From positions 124,001 to 188,000 of the forward strand of contig CAWKLF010000007.1 in NCBI GenBank assembly GCA_963850425.1: DNA of 64,000 nt, written 5' to 3'. This document shows positions 39,939-49,503 of the stretch, one piece after another; within the stretch, counting starts at the first letter, position 1, and each line of letters opens with the position of its first letter. Made by a program: the position numbers and the translations under genes. Source of the DNA: Gp1-AA133 sp963850425 (GTDB lineage: Bacteria > Acidobacteriota > Terriglobia > Terriglobales > Acidobacteriaceae). The notes beneath the pieces were generated by a model. It saw nothing but the letters and a program-made list of their open reading frames with translations. It did no database searches and was not told where the DNA came from.

Positions 39939-40749
39939 GTTCGTAGATTCCCACGCACATCTCGAGGGGCACCGGTTCAACGCGGATCGCGAGCAGGTGA
40001 TTGCTCGCGCGCGCGAGGCTGGCATTGAAGCCATCGTCGCCATTGGCAATGGCGACGGCCCGATCAATTTCGACTGCGGGATCCTGCTGGCCGAGAAGTA
40101 CGAATTCATCTATGCGACGATCGGGATTCATCCCCACGAAGCGAAGCTCGCCGATCAGGCTGCGCTGGCCCGGATGGCAGAGTTAGCAAAACAACCCAAG
40201 GTCATTGCCTGGGGCGAGATCGGCCTCGACTACTTCTACGATCATTCTCCGCGCGACGTTCAGCAGAATGTATTCATCCAGCAGATGGAATTGGCGCGCG
40301 AGGCGAAGCTGCCGATCGTGATTCATTGCCGCCCGTCGGACAACAGCGAGAACGCGTGGGACGATTGCCTGCGGCTGATTCGGGAACACTGGGCGCCGAG
40401 CGGGCTGGGCGGGATTCTGCACTGCTTCACTGGGAATTCCGGCCAGGCAAAGCGGGCCCTCGACATGGGATTCATGGTTTCATTTGCAGGCAACATTACC
40501 TTTCCGAAGGCGCAGCAAATACGCGATGCCGCACGGGACGTTCCGCTCGACCGCATCCTCATCGAGACCGACTCGCCTTTCCTGGCGCCCGTTCCCTACC
40601 GCGGCAAACGCAATGAACCGGTCTTTGTGAAAGAAGTGGCGGGGCAACTGGGCGAACTACGCGGGATCTCGCCAGAAGAGCTGGGCGCGCAAACCACGCA
40701 CAATTTCTACCGTTTCTTTTCGCTTCACGAAAAGCGCACGACCGTTTAG
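39937..40749 (+). CDS. tatD: TatD family metal-dependent hydrolase
   Basis: 270 residues. The TIM-barrel metal motifs are visible: DSHAHLEGHRF (HxH), GEIGLDYFYDHSP, VIHCRPSD, LHCFTGNSGQA and ETDSPFLAPVPYRGKRNEP. Family members are 3'-5' DNases or D-aminoacyl hydrolases involved in repair and apoptosis-like DNA decay. The frame begins with GTG at 39937, embedded in a heptad repeat, with no evident ribosome site; the N-terminus MFVDSHAHL nevertheless matches family length exactly. Confidence 0.93.
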   Translation: MFVDSHAHLEGHRFNADREQVIARAREAGIEAIVAIGNGDGPINFDCGILLAEKYEFIYATIGIHPHEAKLADQAALARMAELAKQPKVIAWGEIGLDYFYDHSPRDVQQNVFIQQMELAREAKLPIVIHCRPSDNSENAWDDCLRLIREHWAPSGLGGILHCFTGNSGQAKRALDMGFMVSFAGNITFPKAQQIRDAARDVPLDRILIETDSPFLAPVPYRGKRNEPVFVKEVAGQLGELRGISPEELGAQTTHNFYRFFSLHEKRTTV

Positions 40750-40803
40750 CTTGTTACGTGCGACTTTATTGGGGAAATGAGAATCTGATCAGATAACGAC
40801 GCC

Positions 40804-41301
40804 ATGCCCGAGAACACTTTTGACGTGGTAAGCAAAATCGACCTGCAGGAAGTTTCCAACGCCATCCAGCAGGCTTTGAAAGAGGTCACGACCCGGTTCG
40901 ATTTGAAGGATTCTAAATCGAAGATTGAGCTGGAGGGTAAGGACGCGATCATTCTGCACTCCGCCGACGAGTACAAGCTGAAGGCCGTGAACGACATTCT
41001 GCAGCAGAAATTGGTGAAGCGCGGGGTGTCGTTGAAAGGGTTGACCTACGCCGCGATCGAGCCGGCGGCGGGCGGAACCGCAAAACAGAAAATCACCATG
41101 CAGCAGGGGATCGCGATTGAGAAAGCGCGCGAGATCGTGAAGCTGATCAAGGACACGAAGAAGAAGGTGCAAGCCTCGATCCAGGGCGACCTGGTGCGGA
41201 TCAGCGGAAAGGATCGCGATACGTTGCAGGAAATTATTGCTTTGCTGCGGTCGCGCGATTTCGGGATTGATCTGCAGTTTACGAATTACCGATCGAATTG
41301 A
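40804..41301 (+). CDS. yajQ: YajQ family nucleotide-binding protein
   Basis: 165 residues, complete. ENTFDVVSKIDLQEVSNAIQ at the start, TTRFDLKDSKSKIEL and the C-terminal LLRSRDFGIDLQFTNYR are the family pattern. In some bacteria YajQ binds cyclic di-GMP and acts with a transcription factor; in others only RNA or nucleotide binding is known. It lies 54 bases after tatD on the same strand and may share its transcript. Confidence 0.95.
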   Translation: MPENTFDVVSKIDLQEVSNAIQQALKEVTTRFDLKDSKSKIELEGKDAIILHSADEYKLKAVNDILQQKLVKRGVSLKGLTYAAIEPAAGGTAKQKITMQQGIAIEKAREIVKLIKDTKKKVQASIQGDLVRISGKDRDTLQEIIALLRSRDFGIDLQFTNYRSN

Positions 41302-41309
41302 AAGGCGAA

Positions 41310-41402
41310 TTCACCACAGAGACACAGAGTCACAGAGTCACAGAGGGAAACCAAACTGGATCCGGTTCGTTTTCAAGATGTTCTTTGTGACTCTGTGGTG
41401 AA
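41310..41402. repeat. Gene-less inverted repeat with CACAGAG units
   Basis: The left end is TTCACCACAGAGACACAGAG followed by two further TCACAGAG units; the right end is TTTGTGACTCTGTGGTGAAA, its inverse. About 50 unique bases lie between. It is the same style as the ends of the GxxExxY element and looks like a small non-autonomous derivative. Confidence 0.65.
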
Positions 41403-41434
41403 AACGACTGCATTCTGAAGCGAAAAGTTAGAGC

Positions 41435-42424
41435 GTGAGCACACCCTCAGCCATCAACGGGAAAGAGATTTTCGAGCTTCTGCACGATGACCTGCAGGCC
41501 ATCGAGCGGGAATTCGGGCGGGATACCGTCTCGGGCGTCTCGGCCATCACCGAGATTGGCGAGTACCTGCGCGCGGGCGGTGGCAAGCGCCTCCGTCCGG
41601 CGCTGCTGCTGCTATCTTCCAAACTCTTCAACTACCGAGGCACGGGAGCAGTGCGGCTGGGAGCAGTGGTCGAGATCATCCACACAGCCACGTTGGTGCA
41701 CGACGACATCATTGACGAGGCGCAGACGCGGCGTGGACGGCCCGCGGCCAACACGCGCTGGGGAAATTCGAAGTGCGTGCTCGCCGGCGACTGGCTTTAC
41801 ATGCAGTCGTTCAAGATCGCGGTGCAGGAACGCAATTTCCGCGTGCTGGATGCGCTGATCGAGCTTACGCAGCAGATGGTGGAAGGCGAACTGCTGCAAA
41901 TGGAAAAGCTCGGCAAGCTGATCTCACTGGACGAGCATTTCGATCTCATCTTCCGCAAGACGGCTTGCTTGTTTTCAGTCTGCATGCGGCTGGGCGCGAT
42001 TCTGGGGAACGCGACGGCGGAGCAGGAAGAGGCGGCCGGCGCTTACGGTCGTAATCTGGGGATGGCGTTTCAGATTGTGGATGACGTGCTGGACCTGACG
42101 GCGTCGGAGAGCGTGCTCGGCAAGCCCGTCGCCAGCGATCTGCGGGAAGGCAAAGTCACCATGGCGGTGATTTACGCGCTCGAGCGCTGCACTCCCGAGG
42201 AGCGTGAGAAGATTGCCATCATCCTGCGCGACCGTGCTTTTAACGGTGTGACGCATGCAGATATTCTGGCAATTCTGAATCGGTATGGTGCGCTCGAGGC
42301 GGCACATGCCCGTGCAGCTCAGTACGCGGACGCTGCACGCAAGGCAATCTGTACGTTCCCCGATTCGGAGATCAAGCGCGCCTTGCTGTGGGCGCCAGAG
42401 TTCGTGATCGCTCGCGAGAAGTAG
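41435..42424 (+). CDS. Trans-polyprenyl diphosphate synthase
   Basis: 329 residues. The two aspartate-rich motifs are LVHDDIIDEAQTRRG and FQIVDDVLDLTASE; GGGKRLRPALLLLSSKLF precedes the first. Length and motif context match long-chain synthases (IspB/HepT-type) supplying the side chain of respiratory quinones. The chain length cannot be deduced. The start is GTG 41435 (the residues before AINGKEIFELLHDDL are poorly conserved). The gene follows a repeat element and stands alone. Confidence 0.92.
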   Translation: MSTPSAINGKEIFELLHDDLQAIEREFGRDTVSGVSAITEIGEYLRAGGGKRLRPALLLLSSKLFNYRGTGAVRLGAVVEIIHTATLVHDDIIDEAQTRRGRPAANTRWGNSKCVLAGDWLYMQSFKIAVQERNFRVLDALIELTQQMVEGELLQMEKLGKLISLDEHFDLIFRKTACLFSVCMRLGAILGNATAEQEEAAGAYGRNLGMAFQIVDDVLDLTASESVLGKPVASDLREGKVTMAVIYALERCTPEEREKIAIILRDRAFNGVTHADILAILNRYGALEAAHARAAQYADAARKAICTFPDSEIKRALLWAPEFVIAREK

Positions 42425-42429
42425 GCAGC

Positions 42430-42445
42430 AGCCCCGGAAGGGGCT
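42430..42445 (+). terminator. Small GC hairpin after the polyprenyl synthase gene
   Basis: AGCCCC-GGAA-GGGGCT, a stable six-base-pair tetraloop hairpin, six bases after the stop. A CTTTT run lies about 12 bases further. It may stop transcription, or be a dispersed palindrome. Confidence 0.4.
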
Positions 42446-42460
42446 ACCTAAAGAGACTTT

Positions 42461-42527
42461 TGCGGCTAAAAGCTTTTCTCCGCGTCATCTGTGGCAGTTC
42501 TCCGCGCCCTGTGCGTTTTAAGGTTTC
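42461..42527. repeat. CGCAGAGG-type repeat, single arm
   Basis: TGCGGCTAAAAGCTTTTCTC followed by two degraded CCGCGnnCT units and GTGCGTTTTAAGGTTTCT. It aligns base for base with 27839-27900 at about 85%. Confidence 0.7.
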
Positions 42528-42587
42528 TTACCCAACTCAAGACGCTCAAGGCCGCCCTGTCCACTCAAGCAAACGCGCCGCAGAGGC

Positions 42588-44255
42588 TCATCGGAAATAA
42601 ATCCACAAGCCGATCACCGTCACCAGCAGAAGAAGACTGAAGATCACATTGATGCGATGTTCCATCGGCGTTTCATGCGCAGGCTTGCGAACGGGCATGC
42701 CTACCGGGATTGTGTCCATCTTGTCGCCGACCGTCGCGAAGGTAAGGCCGGCCAACCTGCGGCGATCGGGCACCGGGGTCATCAGGCTGACGGCTACCAG
42801 CACGATCGAGCACACGATGAACATGAAAATCGCGTAATGCAGGAAGTTGATTTTCACCAGCCACTCCATGATGCCGGTGAACTGAGTGCCCTGCGCGGCA
42901 GCCAACTCGGCGATGAACCGCACCGCGCCCAAAACAAATCCCGTCAGCAAGGACGAGATCGCTCCCTGGCCATTAAGGCGCGGCCACAGAATTCCGAGCA
43001 CAAAGCAGGCGGCGATGGGCGGGCTGATGTAGGCCTGCACGCTCTGCAGGTAAATGTAGAGCTGGCTGCTGATGAGGTGGATGAAAGGCACCCACATCAG
43101 GCCCAGCAGGACCATGAACCCGGTGGCGATCCGCCCGAAATTCACCAACTGCTTTTCTGAGGCGTTGGGCCGAATTTTCTTATAGAAATCGAGCGTGACC
43201 AGGGTGGAAGCGGAATTGAAGACGGAACTCATTGCGCCCATGACGGCCGCGAGCAGCGCTGCCATGACCAGGCCGACCAGTCCGACCGGCAACAGGTTCA
43301 GAACCAGGGTGGGATAGGCGGAGTCGGGCTTGGCGGCCATCTGCTCCGGGAAAAGCGCGTAGGCGACGATGCCGGGCAGAACCAGCATGAAGACAGGAAG
43401 AATCTTCAGGAAGCCGGCAAAGATGGTTCCGGCCTTGGCGTGGCCTTCATCGCGCGCGGAGAGCACGCGCTGCACAATGACCTGGTCGGTGCACCAGTAC
43501 CAGATGCCAAGAATGGGCGCGCCGAAGAAGATGCCGGTCCAAGGGAAGGCGGGGTCCGAGGCGGGCTTGATCATGTGGAAGTATCCAGGCGGCACCATGG
43601 TGCGCAGGTGTTCGATGCCGCCGACTTTGTTGAGTCCAATCACCGTGAGAGCGACTGCGCCCGTGATGAGAATGAGCGTCTGCACCGTGTCGGTATAAAT
43701 GACGGCCGCCAGGCCGCCGGCGACGGTATAGATGCCGGTCGCGATCACCAGCACGATCGCGGTTTTAACCAGAGACCAGCCGGCGATGCGTTCCAGCACC
43801 ACGCTCGCGGCATAGAGCTGCACGGAAATTTTCGTGAAGATGTAGGCAATGATCGAAATAGCAGCGAGATACACGGCGCAATGGCGGCTGAAGCGGCGCT
43901 CCAGGAATTCCGGCATCGTGAACACGTTGCTGCGCAGATAAAAAGGGACGAAGACCCATCCGAGAATCAGCAGAATCAGGCAGGCCAGCCATTCGAAGTG
44001 TCCGACCGCCAGTCCGGAAGAGGCGCCCGTACCGGAGAGGCCGATGAAATGTTCGGTCGAGATGTTCGATACGAACAGCGACGCGCCGATGAAAAACCAG
44101 CCCACGTCACGGCTGGCCAGGAAGTAGTCGGTGGAACTGCGCTCTTTGCGCGCGAAGTACAGGCCAATGCAAAAAACGATCAGAAAATAGACGCCGATGA
44201 TCGCCATATCGAGCGGCGCCAGAGCCCGATGGGTGATGGCTGCGGTTGCGTTCAT
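42588..44255 (-). CDS. Sodium:solute symporter (SSS family), probably sugar
   Basis: 555 residues with about 14 hydrophobic helices. The N-terminal LDMAIIGVYFLIVFCIGLYF, the SLFVSNISTEHFIGLSGTGA stretch and the ALLAAVMGAMSSVFNSASTL segment are SSS-family landmarks and resemble SGLT-like sugar transporters. Divergent from a GH31 alpha-glucosidase across a region with a LacI-type operator, so uptake of the glucose or related sugar released by that enzyme is a fair inference. The gene shows no sign of damage. Confidence 0.92.
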   Translation of the reverse strand: MNATAAITHRALAPLDMAIIGVYFLIVFCIGLYFARKERSSTDYFLASRDVGWFFIGASLFVSNISTEHFIGLSGTGASSGLAVGHFEWLACLILLILGWVFVPFYLRSNVFTMPEFLERRFSRHCAVYLAAISIIAYIFTKISVQLYAASVVLERIAGWSLVKTAIVLVIATGIYTVAGGLAAVIYTDTVQTLILITGAVALTVIGLNKVGGIEHLRTMVPPGYFHMIKPASDPAFPWTGIFFGAPILGIWYWCTDQVIVQRVLSARDEGHAKAGTIFAGFLKILPVFMLVLPGIVAYALFPEQMAAKPDSAYPTLVLNLLPVGLVGLVMAALLAAVMGAMSSVFNSASTLVTLDFYKKIRPNASEKQLVNFGRIATGFMVLLGLMWVPFIHLISSQLYIYLQSVQAYISPPIAACFVLGILWPRLNGQGAISSLLTGFVLGAVRFIAELAAAQGTQFTGIMEWLVKINFLHYAIFMFIVCSIVLVAVSLMTPVPDRRRLAGLTFATVGDKMDTIPVGMPVRKPAHETPMEHRINVIFSLLLLVTVIGLWIYFR

Positions 44256-44319
44256 GAATTCTCCGATCAGTTCACGAATTCCACAACTTCCCTGCAGGAT
44301 CGATATTTCATCGATTTAG

Positions 44320-44333
44320 TGCAAACGCTTGCG
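44320..44333. promoter_or_regulatory. LacI/GalR-family operator candidate
   Basis: TGCAAACGCTTGCG fits the TGnAAnCGnTTnCA consensus at all but the last position and is nearly palindromic. It lies 65 bases upstream of the symporter start and about 245 bases before the GH31 start. No LacI-family gene is in the window, so the regulator would be encoded elsewhere. Confidence 0.5.
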
Positions 44334-44564
44334 ATGGAACACAGTATGAGCAGGCGTCATAACTGTCAACTTCGTATTTATGAGGTTCGCGCGCCGGGGA
44401 ACGATCTTTGAAAACGTCGGTTGGCGGCCCCAGCCATGGCTGACTGTTAATAATGTCGCTCTCATGGGTCGGCCGGAATGATTCTTTCACCAAGAAAATA
44501 GTCCGCAGTTTCCTGCTCCAGCCGCGTCTTTCAGGTTATGATTTTCCGCTACCTGGAAAATCGA

Positions 44565-47000
44565 ATGCGACCTGCCGGAAGAATACTTTTTTCGATCGCC
44601 TGTCTTTTTTCTTGCCTTCCCGTCGTACATGCGCAATGGCGGCCTTTGGGGGACGTCACCGCGGTGCAGAATCAGCCGAACGGCGTGGAGTTGAGCGCCG
44701 GCTCTGCCCACGTTCGCGTGAACGCGCTTTCTCCCAACGTGATCCGGGTGCGGTACGCGCCGCAGGGATCGTTCCCTGCGGAGCATTCGTTCGCGGTTCT
44801 CCCCAATACTTTCCCGGATGGCGTGAAAGTGCAGATCAAGGACTCCGCCGGCGCAGTGCTGGTCGACACCGGTTCGGTGCAGGCAAAGATCTCGAGGTCG
44901 CCAATGCGCGTGGCGTTCCTGGATGAGAATGGGAAAGTGATCTCTGAGGATCGACCGGATTCTCCGGTTTCGTTCAATGGCGACTCTTTCCGGGTGTGGA
45001 AGTCGATGCCGCTCGAGGAACATTACTTCGGCCTGGGCGACAAGATGGGACCGCTCGACCGCCGCGATCTCTCCTTCTCGCTGTGGAACATGGACACGTT
45101 CGGCTATCAGGAGTCGACGGACCCGATTTACAAATCCATTCCCTTTTTCATCGGGATGCTGAACGGCGCCGCATACGGAATTTTTCTGGATAATACATAT
45201 CGTTCAAGCTTTGACTTCGGCAAGGAATTTCGTGACGCGTATTCGTTCGGCAGCGATGGAGGCGAGCTCGATTACTACTTCTTTTACGGTCCGGATCCGA
45301 AGCGGGTGGTCAGTGACTTTACTGCGCTGGTCGGGCGCGAACCCCTGCCTCCGCTGTTCACCATGGGGTACCAGCAGTGCCGCTACAGTTACTACCCCGA
45401 GGCGCGCGTGCGCGAGGTGGCCGGCGAATTCCGCAAACGTAAGATTCCCGCTGACGTGATTTATCTCGATATCGATTACCAGGAGAAGTACCGGCCGTTC
45501 ACGATCGATCGCGAACGCTTCCCGCACTTCGAGGGCATGATCAAGGACCTGAAACAGGAAGGGTTCAAGGTCATCACGATCGTCGATCTCCACGTCGCCA
45601 AGGTCGAAGGCGGAGGCTACAAGCCCTACGACGAGGGCATGGCGCACGATTACTTTGTGAAGAATCCTGACGGCTCGGTCTATGTCGGTCCGGTCTGGCC
45701 GGGACCGAGCGTTTTTCCTGATTTCACGCGTTCTGCCGTGCGCCAGTGGTGGGGCACGTTGTTCACCGACTTCGTGAAAATGGGCGTGCGCGGCTTCTGG
45801 AACGATATGAATGAGCCGGCCGTGTTCGTCGCTCCGACGAAGACCATGCCGCTCGACACGGTTCACTACGTCGAGGACCGCAAGACCGATCATCGTGAGA
45901 TTCACAACGTGTTCGGCATGCAAAATGTGCGTGCCACGAACGACGGCCTGCTCAAGCTGCAGCCCGACGTCCGACCTTTTGTCCTCACCCGCGCAGCCTA
46001 CGCCGGGACCCAGCGCTACGCTGCCACCTGGACGGGCGACAACAGTGCGTCATGGAATCACATGCGGTTATCGCTCTCGCAACTGTTAGGGCTAGGCGCA
46101 TCAGGATATGCCTTCGTCGGTGACGACATCGGGGGCTTCAATGGCAGCCCAACTCCCGAACTGCTCACGCGCTGGATGGAACTTGGAGTGTTTAATCCGA
46201 TTTATCGAAATCATGCGGCCAAGGGCACCCGTAACCGCGAGCCCTGGGTCGATGGGCCTCAGCACGAGGCGATCCGCAAACGATACATTGAGACTCGCTA
46301 TCGGATCCTTCCTTATATTTACAGCGGCATGGAAGAAGCCAGCCGCACGGGCGTTCCGCTGATGCGGCCGATGTACATGGAATTTCCTTCGGAGCCCACT
46401 GTCGCCACGACGGGCGAGGAGTACATGTTCGGGAGCGCGATGCTGGTGGCTCCAAAGGTATGGCCGTTCGTTGATCCGTACGATGTCATCCTGCCGAAGG
46501 GAAACTGGTTCAACTACTGGACGGGAGAAATGCTGGCCGGCGGTCAGACGGTGAAGGTGGACCCGCCGCTCGATACCCTGCCAGTCTACGTACGCGCGGG
46601 CTCCATCATTCCACAGCAACCGGTCGTCCAGAACATCGATGAGGCGCCCAATGGTCCACTCGAGCTGAGGGTATATCCCGGCCCGGACTGCAGCGGCAAT
46701 CTCTACATGGACGACGGCAATACGTTCGCTTACCAGAAAGGCGAGTTCCTGCGCGCACACTTCACTTGCGCAGTCGCCGGCGACAAGACGACTACGCACA
46801 TCGCGGCCGCGGAAGGCACCTATCATCCGTGGTTCAAAGAGGTTCGAGTATCGGTTTACGGGCCCGGCAAGGTGAGCTCGGTGCAAGTGGACGGCAAGGC
46901 CGTAAAGACCTGGAAGAGTGAGCTCGGCGTGGTCACGGTAGACGGCTTGGTGTGGACGCCAGCCGCGCACGAAATAGAAATTCAGTACGCCAGTCGCTGA
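44565..47000 (+). CDS. Glycoside hydrolase family 31 (alpha-glucosidase-like), exported
   Basis: About 811 residues from ATG 44565 (ATG 44538 also possible), beginning with a signal peptide that ends near VVHAQ. GH31 catalytic landmarks: PPLFTMGYQQCRYSYYPEAR, IPADVIYLDIDYQEKYRPFT, the nucleophile motif GFWNDMNEPAVF, TWTGDNSASWNHM and VGDDIGGFNG. It cleaves terminal alpha-linked glucose, or a related sugar, in the periplasm. A C-terminal beta domain completes the family fold. Its position opposite a sodium symporter suggests a degrade-and-import pair. Confidence 0.95.
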   Translation: MRPAGRILFSIACLFSCLPVVHAQWRPLGDVTAVQNQPNGVELSAGSAHVRVNALSPNVIRVRYAPQGSFPAEHSFAVLPNTFPDGVKVQIKDSAGAVLVDTGSVQAKISRSPMRVAFLDENGKVISEDRPDSPVSFNGDSFRVWKSMPLEEHYFGLGDKMGPLDRRDLSFSLWNMDTFGYQESTDPIYKSIPFFIGMLNGAAYGIFLDNTYRSSFDFGKEFRDAYSFGSDGGELDYYFFYGPDPKRVVSDFTALVGREPLPPLFTMGYQQCRYSYYPEARVREVAGEFRKRKIPADVIYLDIDYQEKYRPFTIDRERFPHFEGMIKDLKQEGFKVITIVDLHVAKVEGGGYKPYDEGMAHDYFVKNPDGSVYVGPVWPGPSVFPDFTRSAVRQWWGTLFTDFVKMGVRGFWNDMNEPAVFVAPTKTMPLDTVHYVEDRKTDHREIHNVFGMQNVRATNDGLLKLQPDVRPFVLTRAAYAGTQRYAATWTGDNSASWNHMRLSLSQLLGLGASGYAFVGDDIGGFNGSPTPELLTRWMELGVFNPIYRNHAAKGTRNREPWVDGPQHEAIRKRYIETRYRILPYIYSGMEEASRTGVPLMRPMYMEFPSEPTVATTGEEYMFGSAMLVAPKVWPFVDPYDVILPKGNWFNYWTGEMLAGGQTVKVDPPLDTLPVYVRAGSIIPQQPVVQNIDEAPNGPLELRVYPGPDCSGNLYMDDGNTFAYQKGEFLRAHFTCAVAGDKTTTHIAAAEGTYHPWFKEVRVSVYGPGKVSSVQVDGKAVKTWKSELGVVTVDGLVWTPAAHEIEIQYASR

Positions 47001-48705
47001 ATGGCATCGACCAACCGACTGCTGTCCGAGCTCGAGAACAGCCGCTACCGCTTCGGCCGCGCCGAGGCGGCTTCCATCCTTAAGCTTCTCCGTAGGGCGC
47101 GCACTGCACGCTTTGATGACGTTGCTTCCCTGATTCGATTTCACGAGGCGCTGTTCGTCTTGCGGTCATTCCCGCCCAGCGCCGCGGTGCTGCGCTCCAG
47201 CGAACAACTTCTTGCCGATTTCTGGAAGCGGGTAGAGCGCCTGCGCAAAATGGGCGCCGACATGGATGACTTCGACCCGCTCGAAGTTTCCGGTATCGCG
47301 GGCACGGTCATGCAGGACGCGTTGGGTTTCGATCTGGCGCGCTGGCTGGTGGCGCGTCTTCCCGCGAAAGTTGAGATCGCATGGGACGACTTCGACGACG
47401 AGCGCGCGATGGGAGCGGTGTGGCCGCGCTTTATCCCGCTATTGAATGAAGACGCTACGGTGGAAGCCGACATCCCGTGGCGCGAGTGGCTGGAGGCGGC
47501 GCAGGGCGGCACACGCAACAGTCCTGCCTGGTTGATCGAACGGTTCGATGCCCTGCCGCTTTCCGGTGTGGAGAAAGCGCGCCTGTACGAGTCCCTGCAC
47601 ATGCCGATCCGTTGGCGACTCGAAAACTCGCGCATTTCGCGCACGCGGAATTCGCGTCCAGTTCGCGAAGTGTTCTATCACCCTGGCCCACTGTTGACGC
47701 GAAAGGATGTATCGCTGGAACAGGAACTCGGCCGCCGCCCTCCAAGGCTTTTCCGGCTATCCCGAACTGAGGGAAATGACATCATCGACCTCATTCGCGA
47801 AGTGATGCTCGTAAGGTATCGCGAATTGTATGGAACCACCCTCGGCGACGCTCGCTCAGTGACCCGCGCGGATGTGGGCCGAGGCGTGTCCATTTACCTG
47901 TGGGGGCTTCCGCCGGAGCGTCGCTTGCCGTTGCGCGCCTACGTTGCTGGGGTGACGCTGAAGAATGGCGTGCCGATCAACTACATCGAGGCGATTGGGC
48001 TATTTGACTGGATCGAGATCGGCTTCAATACGTTCTACACATTTCGCGGCGGCGAGGTCGCCTGGATCTTTTCGCAGGTGTTGCGCTGCCTTAGTGCGCG
48101 GATGGGGACGACGTGCGTTTCCATGTATCCCTACCAACTGGGACATCATAATGAGGAGGCGATCGAGTCGGGGGCGTTCTGGTTTTATCGCAAGCTGGGC
48201 TTCCGGCCAGGGACGCGCGGATTTGTTGAAGCTGGTTGAGCGGGAAGAAAAACGGATTGCTGGCGATCCCCAGTACAAGACTCCGCCCCGCACGCTCCGG
48301 CGGCTTGCGGAAGGGCATGCGTTCTACGAGAATCCACATGGTCGAAAGGGGACCTGGGACCGGTTTTCCACGCGAAACATCGCGTTGCGCGTGAATCGAA
48401 AGATGGCTGAGGAATTTGGTGGCGATCCGGAGCGTTTCAAGAGGGCGGCGGCAGGCAGGCTTGGACGGATCCTGAATGTGCGGATGCCCTCTGAATCGGA
48501 TGCACCACACGCCGCTGCGTTTCACGACTTTGCTATGGTTGCCTCCCTGATTGCCGAGTTGCGGTCCTGGAATACGGCGGAAAAGAATTTACTGCGCGAG
48601 ATCATTCGCGCCAAGGCTGGAGCTGACGAGATGGTTTATCTTCGGCTTCTACAAAAGCATGCTTCGTTACGGAAGGCGATGCTCAGGCTGGGCTCTAGGG
48701 CTTGA
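47001..48705 (+). pseudogene. Unknown protein with GNAT-like core, one frameshift
   Basis: Starts immediately after the GH31 stop. The first frame gives 412 codons, ending soon after FWFYRKLGFRPG, a phrase typical of the last motif of GNAT acetyltransferases. Near 48212 one extra base shifts the frame; removing it continues the protein as RADLLKLVEREEKRIAGDPQ to a stop at 48705, about 567 residues in all. The upstream MGTTCVSMYPYQLGHHNEEA may correspond to the acetyl-CoA-binding part. I do not recognise the family. The strict adjacency to GH31 suggests co-expression. Whether the shift is biological or a sequencing slip cannot be settled here. Confidence 0.65.
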
Positions 48706-48901
48706 TTCAGCGTTACTTCGACGTTAGGGACGCCCGCCCGTCCCCTAAATTCCTGCGCCCTAAAGAATTTTTCTTCGCGCAGGTCGTCCCTCCTGGTGGC
48801 GTAAATTCTATGGGTTAGGCGCCGGCGGCGTCCGTTTCCGCACATCCTTAAGTCACACGCCGCGCTTTCATACAATATTTTCCTCGCCCCATCGTCTACA
48901 C

Positions 48902-49492
48902 ATGTGGATGGAGGAAGCGCTCAGAAACGGGCTGATGGCACAACAAGACCAGCGGATTTCGGACGCGGTTCGCAAGGACTATCCGGGCTTGCGGGCCTTC
49001 ATCCGCAAGCGCGTTGCCGACCAGAGCGATGCCGAGGACATTCTGCAGGAAGTCTTCTTCGAACTGGTAGAAGCGTACCGGTTGATGAAGCCGGTGGAGC
49101 AGGTCACCGCATGGCTGTTCCGCGTTGCGCGCAACCGGATTACGGACCTGTTTCGCAGAAGGACGCGGGAAGCACAAGTCACGGAGCCCGCGAAGTTCAA
49201 CGAACACGGCGAACAACTTCTGCTGGATGAGCTGCTTCCTTCTCCCGATGCCGGTCCGGATGCGGCGTATGCGCGCGGGGTGCTGGTCGAGGCTCTGGAC
49301 GATGCGCTGGAGGAACTTCCCGCAGAACAGCGCGAGGTATTCATTGCGCACGAACTGATGGGCTACAGCTTCAAAGAGCTGGCCGAGCAGTCCGGTACGA
49401 GCGTGAACACGCTGCTGTCGCGCAAGCACTATGCGGTGCTGTACCTGCGGAAGCGGTTGCAGTCCGTCTATGAGGAATTTACGAGACGATAA
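48902..49492 (+). CDS. ECF-like sigma-70 family RNA polymerase sigma factor
   Basis: 196 residues. Region 2 is SDAEDILQEVFFELVEAYRL with AWLFRVARNRITDLFRRRTR; region 4 is LEELPAEQREVFIAHELMGY with SFKELAEQSGTSVNTLLSRK. Size and missing region 3 fit group IV (extracytoplasmic function) factors. No classical anti-sigma gene follows; instead a one-helix membrane protein lies 11 bases downstream, which could play that part. The first ATG (48902) is kept, though internal ATGs are possible. Confidence 0.92.
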   Translation: MWMEEALRNGLMAQQDQRISDAVRKDYPGLRAFIRKRVADQSDAEDILQEVFFELVEAYRLMKPVEQVTAWLFRVARNRITDLFRRRTREAQVTEPAKFNEHGEQLLLDELLPSPDAGPDAAYARGVLVEALDDALEELPAEQREVFIAHELMGYSFKELAEQSGTSVNTLLSRKHYAVLYLRKRLQSVYEEFTRR

Positions 49493-49503
49493 GGAATGAA
49501 ATT

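Noticed and set aside
43440..44411. 323-codon open frame opposite the sodium symporter
   Set aside because: Antisense shadow; highly hydrophilic with no family features.
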